64,000 bases of DNA from WTGA01 sp965214055. GTDB lineage: Bacteria; Pseudomonadota; Gammaproteobacteria; Arenicellales; Poriferihabitantaceae. The DNA lies in NCBI GenBank assembly GCA_965214055.1, contig OZ243931.1, forward strand, positions 2,480,001-2,544,000, written 5' to 3'. The notes below the pieces were generated by a model that worked only from the letters and a program-made list of their open reading frames with translations, was not told the origin of the DNA and searched no databases. Shown one piece after another: positions 17,270 through 24,999 of this stretch. Both the position numbers and the translations under genes were made by a program. Positions within the stretch are counted from its first letter, which is position 1; every line of letters begins with the position of its first letter.

Positions 17270-18730
17270 ATGGAACCCATTGACCTAGCCCTCACTTTTG
17301 ACGACGTACTCCTAGTTCCCGGGAAATCGGAAATCCTGCCTCGGGAGGTCGGCCTGCACACCCGGTTGACACGGGAACTGACGCTGAATATTCCCCTTGT
17401 TTCCGCGGCAATGGACACCGTGACCGGATCCAGGGCCGCAATCTGCCTCGCACAGGAAGGGGGGGTGGGGGTGATCCACCGGAACTTCAGCCCCGAAAAG
17501 CAGGCAAGGGAAGTCAGCCGGGTCAAGAAATATGAGAGCGGGGTGATCAGCGACCCAATCACCGTAGGAAAATCATCGAGAGTTCAGGAAGTCCTTGATT
17601 TGATGAAGAAATACAGAATCTCCGGTGTCCCGGTGGTGGATGGTGAAAGGGTGATTGGCATTGTCACCAGTCGGGACTTGAGGTTCGAGCGGAACATGGC
17701 AACCCCGGTTCACGAGGTGATGACGCCGGAAGAGCGGCTGGTCACGGTAAAAGAAGGGGTTTCTTCGGAAAAAATCGAAGGCCTTTTGCACCGGCATCGA
17801 ATCGAGAAAGTGCTCGTGGTAGGGGAGCACAATGTCTTGAAAGGGTTGGTGACCGTAAAGGATATTCAAAAGTCCACGGACCACCCCAATGCCTGCAAGG
17901 ACCGCCATGGACATCTCCTGGCGGCAGCGGCGGTGGGGGTGGGGGAAGATACGGATGAAAGAGTCGAATTGCTGGTCCAGGCGGGGGTGGATGTCATCGT
18001 GGTCGACACCGCTCACGGTCACTCGAAAGGCGTACTGGACCGGGTCGCGACGATCAAGAGAGAATATCCGGAGGTCCAGGTGCTTGGTGGTAATATCGCA
18101 ACCGCCGAGGCGGCCCGGGATCTTGCCGAGGCCGGGGCCGATGCGGTCAAGGTGGGGATTGGTCCCGGATCGATTTGCACCACCCGGATTGTGGCGGGGG
18201 TTGGCGTTCCGCAAATCCATGCCATTCAGCAGGTGTGTGGAGCACTGCAGGGAACCGATATTCCCTGTATTGCCGACGGAGGGATTCGCTATTCCGGGGA
18301 TATCGCCAAATGCATTGCCAGCGGTGCCCACGCCGTGATGGTGGGAGGAATGCTGGCGGGTACGGACGAGTCTCCGGGAGAAATCGAAATGTACCAGGGG
18401 CGGTCGTACAAGTCTTACCGGGGAATGGGATCACTGGGGGCGATGCAGAAAGGGTCCCGGGATCGCTATTTTCAGGAGGGAGTGGACAGCGCGGACAAGC
18501 TGGTTCCCGAAGGGATCGAAGGACGGGTCCCCTACAAGGGGCCCATGGTCAACGTCATTCACCAGTTGATGGGGGGGTTGCGAGCCAGCATGGGATATAC
18601 CGGCAGTGCAACGATCCAGGATCTGCAGCACCGTACCCGGTTTGTCCGGATCACCAATGCCGGAATGACGGAAAGTCATGTCCATGATGTGTCGATTGTC
18701 AAGGAAGCCCCGAATTACCAGACGCGGTAG
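17270..18730 (+). CDS. guaB: IMP dehydrogenase
   Basis: A 486-residue enzyme that oxidises IMP to XMP with NAD+, the committed step of GMP synthesis. It is a TIM barrel split by a CBS-domain pair (about 90-205, ISDPITVGKSSRVQEV and HEVMTPEERLVTVKEG). Seen: LTFDDVLLVPG at the N-terminus, DTAHGHS, the catalytic loop GPGSICTTRIVAGVGVPQ with the active Cys, ADGGIRYSGD and the flap region SLGAMQKGSRDRYFQ. The ATG at 17270 is chosen because it gives the usual MEPIDLALTFDDV start. guaA follows after 22 bp, the usual gene pair. Confidence 0.97.
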   Translation: MEPIDLALTFDDVLLVPGKSEILPREVGLHTRLTRELTLNIPLVSAAMDTVTGSRAAICLAQEGGVGVIHRNFSPEKQAREVSRVKKYESGVISDPITVGKSSRVQEVLDLMKKYRISGVPVVDGERVIGIVTSRDLRFERNMATPVHEVMTPEERLVTVKEGVSSEKIEGLLHRHRIEKVLVVGEHNVLKGLVTVKDIQKSTDHPNACKDRHGHLLAAAAVGVGEDTDERVELLVQAGVDVIVVDTAHGHSKGVLDRVATIKREYPEVQVLGGNIATAEAARDLAEAGADAVKVGIGPGSICTTRIVAGVGVPQIHAIQQVCGALQGTDIPCIADGGIRYSGDIAKCIASGAHAVMVGGMLAGTDESPGEIEMYQGRSYKSYRGMGSLGAMQKGSRDRYFQEGVDSADKLVPEGIEGRVPYKGPMVNVIHQLMGGLRASMGYTGSATIQDLQHRTRFVRITNAGMTESHVHDVSIVKEAPNYQTR

Positions 18731-18752
18731 TCCGCCCCATAACCATATCCCC

Positions 18753-20300
18753 GTGGACCCTCACGAAAATCAAGTCCTGATACTGGATTTCGGGGCGCAA
18801 TACACGCAGCTGATTGGACGATGTGTGCGGGAGCTGAATGTGTATTGTGAAATCTTCCCGTTTGATGTCGACGTGGAAAAAATCAGGGAATTCAATCCTT
18901 CCGGCTTTATCCTGTCCGGCAGCCACGCGTCTACCTATGAAGATCACGGGACCCGGGCTCCGGACATCGTTTTTGATTCCGGGTTGCCGGTCCTTGGCAT
19001 CTGTTATGGAATGCAGACCATGGTGTCCCAGCTGGGCGGAGAAGTCGAGAACGCGGTCCATCACGAGTATGGAAATGCCCGGGTACACTGTCATGCGCCG
19101 AGCGGCCTGACCGGGGAAGCGGACCAGACCCTGGCGGTCTGGATGAGCCATGGTGACCGGGTCAGCCGACTGCCGGACGGATTCGACGTGATCGGGACCA
19201 CCCCGAACTGTCCGTTTGCGATCATTGCCGATGCGTCCCGTCATTATTACGGGGTGCAGTTCCATCCCGAGGTCACCCACACCGACCATGGCAGGGAAAT
19301 GCTGTCCCGGTTCGTTCACGATATCTGTGGTTGCGGGTCCTCCTGGGTGCCTGAAAATATCATCCAGAGCCAGACCGCGTGGGTCCGGTCCCGGGTCGGC
19401 AGTGATCAGGTCATACTGGGTCTGTCCGGGGGAGTGGATTCGTCGGTGGTTGCGGCGTTGCTGCAACGTGCTATTGGCGACCAGTTGACCTGTATTTTCG
19501 TGGATACCGGCCTGCTGCGACTCGATGAAGGGGACCAGGTCATGGAAACGTTTGCGGCCCACATGGGGGTGAAAGTGATCCGAGTCGAGGCGGAATTCGA
19601 ATTTCTGGATGCGCTCAAGGGGGTCGTGGAACCGGAACAAAAGAGAAAAATAATCGGACGCCTGTTCGTCGAGATCTTTGAGCGGGAATCCAGGAAGATT
19701 CCGAATGTCCGATGGCTGGCCCAGGGGACGATTTATCCGGACGTCATCGAGTCCTCGGGGCACAAGCACGGGAAGGCAAAAGTGATCAAATCCCATCACA
19801 ATGTAGGGGGGTTGCCGGAAGAGATGGGCCTGGAACTGCTGGAACCCCTGCGGGAGTTGTTCAAGGATGAAGTCCGTCGAATCGGGATGGAACTGGGATT
19901 GCCGGAAAAAATGGTCTATCGACACCCGTTTCCAGGACCGGGGCTGGGGGTACGTATCTTGGGAGAGGTCAAAAAGGAATATGCCGACCTGCTTCGGCAG
20001 GCGGATGCCATTTATCTTGAAGAACTGCACAGGAATGGTTTGTATGATGAAATCAGCCAGGCCTTTGCCGTTTTTCTTCCGGTCAAGTCGGTGGGGGTGG
20101 TCGGGGATAATCGTGCCTACGAATATGTGATCGCCCTGCGAGCCGTGGAGACCGTGGACTATATGACGGCGAGCTGGAAACAGATTCCCTATGAAGTGCT
20201 GGGCCATATATCCCGCCGAATCATCAATGAAGTCCGGGGGGTCAGCCGGGTCACCTACGATATTTCAGAAAAACCCCCCGCCACCATCGAGTGGGAATGA
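18753..20300 (+). CDS. guaA: GMP synthase (glutamine-hydrolysing)
   Basis: A 515-residue enzyme that converts XMP to GMP using ATP and glutamine. Class I glutamine amidotransferase domain: ILDFGAQYTQLIGR at the N-terminus, the catalytic Cys in GICYGMQ, and HPEVTHTDHG with the His/Glu pair. ATP pyrophosphatase domain: P-loop LSGGVDSSVVAALL near 225, then GTIYPDVIES and the C-terminal dimerisation domain ending PPATIEWE. The GTG at 18753 is taken as start, because it gives VDPHENQVLILDFG with normal length. The gene follows guaB closely and is probably co-transcribed. Confidence 0.96.
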   Translation: MDPHENQVLILDFGAQYTQLIGRCVRELNVYCEIFPFDVDVEKIREFNPSGFILSGSHASTYEDHGTRAPDIVFDSGLPVLGICYGMQTMVSQLGGEVENAVHHEYGNARVHCHAPSGLTGEADQTLAVWMSHGDRVSRLPDGFDVIGTTPNCPFAIIADASRHYYGVQFHPEVTHTDHGREMLSRFVHDICGCGSSWVPENIIQSQTAWVRSRVGSDQVILGLSGGVDSSVVAALLQRAIGDQLTCIFVDTGLLRLDEGDQVMETFAAHMGVKVIRVEAEFEFLDALKGVVEPEQKRKIIGRLFVEIFERESRKIPNVRWLAQGTIYPDVIESSGHKHGKAKVIKSHHNVGGLPEEMGLELLEPLRELFKDEVRRIGMELGLPEKMVYRHPFPGPGLGVRILGEVKKEYADLLRQADAIYLEELHRNGLYDEISQAFAVFLPVKSVGVVGDNRAYEYVIALRAVETVDYMTASWKQIPYEVLGHISRRIINEVRGVSRVTYDISEKPPATIEWE

Positions 20301-20442
20301 TTTCGCGCCTGGCACTGGCTGGCACCAACAGGCACCAGACAAGTAATAGGGGCAAGCTATTGCTGACATCTCGGTACGTTAATGGCTGGGGCGGGTTATT
20401 ATTGCCATGATGTTTTCCATCGATGGATTCAACGATAGGCCC

Positions 20443-20964
20443 TTACAGGATTTCCAGTGATGCCATGGGTACGAATAACTTCATGGGGTTGTCTGTTAAC
20501 GATAAGAAAAAGTCGAAGGATCGGTAGAAGGCCAGCGCTTCCTGATCGAGTACGTCTAGAACGACGCCCAGAGCAGGTATGCCATTTGGGTTGCAGGCAA
20601 TCTGATAGGCATGTCTAAGCGCGTGAACCAGCGTTTTTGCGCCCAGGCCTTGTCGGTGGAACCGCTGGTCGATTCCAAGTTGAGCAAGTAGGATCACTGG
20701 AACGGGGTAGCGCGGCAAGCGGGATGGATCAGGCAGTTCTTCACGAGCCAGAGTCTGATGGGCCAAGGTGTAATAAGCGGCCACATGATATTTCTCTGAA
20801 CTTTCTTCGGATGTATAGGGCAGAACAAAGGTTCGGTTGAGGTTTGATGCCGTATTCTTTGCCGCGTAGCGGCGCAGATAAGTGTTAATGGCATCCCTGC
20901 CGCAATCAAATGATTTAACATTGACCACACTGGGGTCCAGTGGCAAAAACTCAGTGGTTGGCAT
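20443..20964 (-). CDS. TacT-like GNAT acetyltransferase toxin
   Basis: A 173-residue GNAT-fold protein. The acetyl-CoA loop appears as LLAQLGIDQRFHRQGLGAKTL (about 92-112) and the C-terminal Tyr as LAFYRSFDFF. This matches TacT/AtaT-type toxins, which acetylate charged tRNAs and stop translation. The start codon lies inside the end of the upstream DUF1778 gene (14-nt overlap), the usual antitoxin-toxin order. The full GNAT motif set looks intact, so this toxin is probably functional, unlike several others in the window. Confidence 0.88.
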   Translation of the reverse strand: MPTTEFLPLDPSVVNVKSFDCGRDAINTYLRRYAAKNTASNLNRTFVLPYTSEESSEKYHVAAYYTLAHQTLAREELPDPSRLPRYPVPVILLAQLGIDQRFHRQGLGAKTLVHALRHAYQIACNPNGIPALGVVLDVLDQEALAFYRSFDFFLSLTDNPMKLFVPMASLEIL

Positions 20965-21238
20965 TCAGAACGAAGCCCTCTTGGTCAAGTGTTTCTGCCG
21001 CCTTACGGAGTTTATCCGTTGGTGCTGGCGGGCTGTCGCAAGCCTCGCAAAAGGCATCGAACTGCGCGTTGGTCAGTTGAATACTGCTGTAGGCCTCCAA
21101 TGCCTCGGGCGCATGTTGTCTCACCAATTGAGTGACATACGCCTTGATGCTGGTTAAGCCGGACGCGCGTGTAGCGCGCTCTGCCAGCGCATAAGTTTCT
21201 TCGTCCCACTGCATTTCATAGCGTAAAACTTTAGGCAT
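20951..21238 (-). CDS. TacA-like DUF1778 antitoxin
   Basis: A 95-residue protein starting at the ATG at 21238. An N-terminal ribbon-helix-helix-like DNA-binding part (MPKVLRYEMQWDEETYALAERAT) is followed by an acidic tail that would wrap the toxin (NAQFDAFCEACDSPPAPTDKL). DUF1778 antitoxins neutralise GNAT toxins and repress their own promoter. Two inverted repeats lie just upstream of the start, as expected for autoregulation. Confidence 0.85.
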   Translation of the reverse strand: MPKVLRYEMQWDEETYALAERATRASGLTSIKAYVTQLVRQHAPEALEAYSSIQLTNAQFDAFCEACDSPPAPTDKLRKAAETLDQEGFVLNANH

Positions 21239-21257
21239 GTTAATCTCCAGATTCTGT

Positions 21258-21307
21258 TTACGGAATATCTCCGTGATAAATGTAATTATTACGGAATTTA
21301 TCCGTAA
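21258..21307 (-). promoter_or_regulatory. Twin operator sites of the tacAT-like operon
   Basis: Two inverted repeats share one half-site: TTACGGA-5-TCCGTGA at 21258-21276 and the perfect TTACGGA-5-TCCGTAA at 21289-21307. Their centres are 31 bp apart, about three helical turns, and 20-70 bp upstream of the antitoxin start. This is the layout expected for cooperative repression by the antitoxin or complex. Confidence 0.65.
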
Positions 21308-21788
21308 AGGCAAGTGATTTGCTGTCGAAGGCTGGTCATATCTCATCTATGGTTCGAAGGACTCGTCCACAAATCCACGGGCCCTCCCGGACCCACGGTA
21401 CTGATTTCTGGGTACCGTCGGGCCGATTCATCGGTGGTCTGTTTCATGGCGTTCAATCTCATGGGGTTTGTGTCTTGACCGAAGGTGGGGGCGGACCATC
21501 CCATTATAATTGGCTGTGACAATACAGTATAAGAGCCTGTGAATACTGTATCGTTATAGTATTAAAGAACAGAAATGAAGAAATGAAAGTAGAATTCGAG
21601 AAGTTATTGCAACCTTGCTCCATCGAGCGAGGTTCTTTGCTGCCAGCGATATTCAATATTTTAGCGTTGTGGTGTCTTAATCGCGGGCACGAGCAAATCA
21701 CTCTGCTGTCCGAGTAAGAGGGGGCGTTGCCGCGCCCCTCGCACCCGGACTGGTTTCGCATCTGATTGGTTGATAACTGGCCCCGACA
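21308..21788. other. Intergenic region without a supported gene
   Basis: About 480 bp between the tacAT promoter and the antitoxin remnant. AT-rich stretches (21530-21660) are present, and I see no coding frame with recognisable content. Confidence 0.4.
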
Positions 21789-21842
21789 ATGGCTCACGGC
21801 AAACACAAATGGACTTTTTCCGCACGTTTCCGGAGATTTTAA
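21789..21842 (+). pseudogene. Start of a gene homologous to the one at 28510
   Basis: An 18-codon frame reading MAHGKHKWTFSARFRRF. It resembles the start of the unknown 412-residue protein at 28510 (MAPQHRHKWVFPARFR). The frame then stops and the sequence switches to an antitoxin-like gene in another frame. It is therefore a 5' remnant left by a deletion or rearrangement. Confidence 0.5.
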
Positions 21843-22143
21843 GGACACCATTCAGGTGCGGGCCCAACGGGGGCCGGCGTTTCGCAAGGCCCTTCTGCAG
21901 GAAGGGGCCGAATGCCTGCTCGCAGGTGATGTCGATACCGGCAAGGCAGTACTGCGTGATTATATCAATGCGACGATGGGGTTCGAGACACTTTCCCAGG
22001 CCTTCGGCAAGTCGAGCAAGAGTCTCATGCGCATGTTCGGGCCGAAAGGAAATCCCCAAGCGAGCGACTTGTTTTCGGTGATCCGTTATCTGCAGGAGAA
22101 AGAGGGGATACACCTGGAAGTCAAAGCTCGGAAAATGGGCTAA
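21832..22143 (+). pseudogene. Orphan HTH antitoxin, start lost
   Basis: About 103 codons matching the HTH-domain antitoxin family usually paired with a RelE/HigB-like toxin: DFKDTIQVRAQRGPAFRKALL, EGAECLLAGDVDTGKAVLRDYINATMG, FGKSSKSLMRMFGPKGNPQAS and YLQEKEGIHLEV. The body is intact to its stop. No ATG or GTG precedes it in frame; only a TTG at 21766, inside unrelated sequence, would open the frame. No toxin gene lies next to it. I regard it as an orphan, probably untranslated remnant. Confidence 0.6.
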
Positions 22144-22299
22144 AAGGGGTTGTATGGCGGTATCCAAACGGCAATTTTCTCAGCAACGTCAAATAAATTA
22201 TAATGCGGCTTGCATGAAGGGAGTTTCAGGTAGGCACTGCATACATTCTCAAGTTGCATCCCAGCACAACCCCTATGAATCAGGAATATAAACTTCAAA

Positions 22300-23197
22300 T
22301 TGATTGGAATGACTATGACTGAAACAACCTCAATTCCAGAAATAGAACCACCTGAGGAATTCTCGTCTCCTGAGAAATATGCAAAAAGTTTGGCTAAGTT
22401 TGATGCAGCACTATGTGAAGGGTGTGCTGTCTGTCAAAAATTAAATGAACAAACTTTTCCTCCCAGTTTCGGGTTTTCAACTTATGTATTTGCACGTATT
22501 GTGGCTTGCGGACGTAACATCATGAGGTCAGTGCCTCGGAGTAAATGGTGCTCAGCGGATTATGCGGATTGGGACTTTGGGGCTAACGCAGGCAGCTTTC
22601 GCTCGATTTTGGAGGCTCCACTATCTCTATGGCGCATATTTCGATCCAGATGATGAAGGTGCTGCCGTACAACTGATGCACCTATACGACCTGAAAAAGC
22701 GCGAAACAATATTTTGTGACGGCAATGTGGATAGTGAATTGGGTCACAATCAAGAGGAAGAAATTGTTGACTGGCTAACAGGTACGAAACGATTTCATCA
22801 ACTTCCGCCTGACGTACAGGAAAATGCACTACAGGGAAGAGTGCTAATGCTGGAGTCAAAAGAGGAAATCATACAGCGCATCGGGTGGGACAGGGAAAGA
22901 TTTTATTTACTATGGAAGCTCACGTCAAAATATGTGCATGTCTATTCACTTCCTGTCTATCGAAGTGGACCAAATGGGTATCAGACTGGAATGGAAAACG
23001 ATTTCGATCGGGGGTTCCTGGCATTGGGCTTGGAAACTTGTGCTCCGATATTGGAAGATATCACCGACAAAATTTGCGAAGATTGTCCTGACGTGCATAT
23101 GGCTCTAAATGGTGCTTTTTCAAAATTCTCGTCAGGCCCTTACCGCAACCTGCCACATTCGAAAAGACGGGCGCTGGGGAAAAGAAGGCGAAAATGA
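22300..23197 (+). pseudogene. Unknown gene interrupted by a frameshift
   Basis: Two overlapping frames make one continuous protein of roughly 295 residues. The first frame (probable ATG 22309 or 22315, METTS-type start) reads to about 22630, with ADYADWDFGANAGSFRSILEAPLS. The sense continues one base later in the other frame as LYGAYFDPDDEGAAVQLMHLYDLKKRE and runs to 23197. The junction is near 22620-22640. The second frame is rich in acidic and aromatic residues and has no signal or membrane segment. I do not recognise the family. A sequencing error is possible. Confidence 0.45.
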
Positions 23198-23729
23198 GTG
23201 AAAAAATCAAACAGGGCAGGAGGTATTTTCGTAAGCGGTGCGGCCATACCCCATGGATTTCAGCTTGGGGCGGTTGTAAAGGCACAAGGCAGCACCGCAT
23301 CGACATCCACGTCATAATTTTGCGGCATGCGACGGGTGCTTGAACCGGGGCCGCCTGAAGGGTCGGCCCGGGGAATTTTCCGCGCCGACCGCCAGGGTCA
23401 CTCGATCGATTCTGCGCCACCTGAGCGAATCGGCGGAACAACGAAACTGTGCGGGGTGGGCAGAAATCTCCATTCCTGCCGCAACAGGGATCATACGGGA
23501 GTTTCATTTGAAAACGGAATGGAGCAAAATCACAACACTGCAAATCAAGACCGTACCCTCTGAGTCTCTTGGGCATATACCGGTTTCGGTTATGGCTCGA
23601 ATGTGTTCCGTGCAATCTTCGACAAAGCCGGGCATTTGCTCCCTGTGCGGTGATGAGGAGTGATACTCTCATGGAATCAATCAATGAATAAAGACAGTGA
23701 AAAGACAGTGATATGACAATGGTGGCCCT
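23198..23729. other. Intergenic region without a supported gene
   Basis: About 530 bp upstream of the yhaO-like gene. Short open frames occur on both strands but none has recognisable content or a ribosome site. Confidence 0.4.
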
Positions 23730-24992
23730 GTGAGATTCCTGCATGCGGCGGATATTCATCTGGACAGCTCTCTTCACGGTCTGGAGCGATATGAAGGGGC
23801 TCCTGTAGAAGAAATCCGCAGTGCCACGCGCCGCGCCTTTGACAACCTGATCGAGCTGGCAATCGGGGAGGAAGTGGACTTTGTGCTCCTTGTTGGGGAC
23901 CTGTATGACGGTGACTGGAAGGACTACAACACTGGCCTTTATTTTTCAGAACGCATGGGAAGGCTGCGTGAGGCCGGTATTCGGGTATTCATCGTGGCGG
24001 GCAACCATGATGCAGCCAGTCAAATCACCAGGCATCTTCGATTGCCGGACAATGTTACCCTGTTCTCAACCAGGAAGCCGGAGCGGGTGGTTCTGGAAGA
24101 CTTGAATGTTGGCATCTGCGGACAGGGGTTTGCGACCCGGGCGGTAACCGATGACCTCTCGGAGGCTTATCCGCAGGGAGACCCACAACTCTTTAACATC
24201 GGCCTGCTGCACACCTGCCTGGACGGTAAGCCGGGCCACGAGCCGTACGCGCCGTGTTCCGTTGATGGACTGCGGTCGAAAGGATACCAGTACTGGGCCC
24301 TGGGCCACGTTCATAAACGCGAAGAGGTGAGCCAGGAACCATGGATTGTGTTTCCGGGAAATATCCAGGGACGACACATCCGCGAGTCAGGACCCAAGGG
24401 CTGTACCCTCGTTACGGTGGAAGACAGGGAGATTGCGGAGGTAGAGCATCAAGACCTGGATGTGATGCGCTGGTCTTTGTGTGAGCTGGATGTTTCTGCC
24501 AGCGGGACCATGGATGATCTCTATGAGCAGGTGCGCGAAGGTCTGCAGTCGGCATTGGATGCTGCCGAAGGGAGGCCAGTGGCTGCGCGTCTGGTTCTGC
24601 AGGGCTCCTGCTCTGTACATTCGACGCTGCATGCAGACCGTGAGCGCTGGACCCAGGAGTACCGGGCCCTGGCAACGGGGATGAGCGGTGCGGGCATCTG
24701 GTTGGAGAAGGTTTCCATCAGGACAAGGCCGTCCGCATCGTTTGAGGAAGCACTTGAACGTGACGACGCACTAAGCGGCCTGCTGCGTGCGATCCGCGAC
24801 ATGGAGCCTGATGCCTCGGCTTTGGACGATCTCACCGATGATATTTCTTCGCTTCGACAGAAACTCCCGGCGGAACTGCTTGGTGGGGATGACCCCTATG
24901 ATCCGACCAAACCGGAAATACTCAAAGAGTTGCTGGAGGATATCAAGGAGCTGCTCGTCAACCGCCTGTTGACCACGGAAAGGGGGGCGTGA
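23730..24992 (+). CDS. DNA repair exonuclease, YhaO/SbcD-like metallophosphoesterase
   Basis: A 420-residue calcineurin-type phosphoesterase of the Mre11/SbcD superfamily. All metal motifs are visible: HAADIHLDSS (8-14), LLVGDLYDGDW (about 53-63), VAGNHDAAS (about 89-97), LLHTC and ALGHVHKREE (about 190), with FPGNIQGRHIRE after. The C-terminal 150 residues are a capping region typical of YhaO. It starts with GTG and is followed 7 bp later by a YhaN-like ATPase, its usual partner. The pair should form an Mre11-Rad50-like DNA end-processing complex. Confidence 0.88.
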   Translation: MRFLHAADIHLDSSLHGLERYEGAPVEEIRSATRRAFDNLIELAIGEEVDFVLLVGDLYDGDWKDYNTGLYFSERMGRLREAGIRVFIVAGNHDAASQITRHLRLPDNVTLFSTRKPERVVLEDLNVGICGQGFATRAVTDDLSEAYPQGDPQLFNIGLLHTCLDGKPGHEPYAPCSVDGLRSKGYQYWALGHVHKREEVSQEPWIVFPGNIQGRHIRESGPKGCTLVTVEDREIAEVEHQDLDVMRWSLCELDVSASGTMDDLYEQVREGLQSALDAAEGRPVAARLVLQGSCSVHSTLHADRERWTQEYRALATGMSGAGIWLEKVSIRTRPSASFEEALERDDALSGLLRAIRDMEPDASALDDLTDDISSLRQKLPAELLGGDDPYDPTKPEILKELLEDIKELLVNRLLTTERGA

Positions 24993-24999
24993 AGTCCAG

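Noticed and set aside
18699..20207. A 502-codon open frame antisense to guaA
   Set aside because: It lies exactly opposite a highly conserved gene, has no recognisable domain and is rich in residues typical of reverse-strand reading of high-GC codons.
21340..21500. Possible tRNA or structured RNA in the GC-rich intergenic stretch
   Set aside because: No acceptor stem or T-loop consensus could be folded by eye.
23061..23777. A 238-codon minus-strand frame upstream of yhaO
   Set aside because: It overlaps the starts and ends of genes on the other strand and has no protein-like domain structure.
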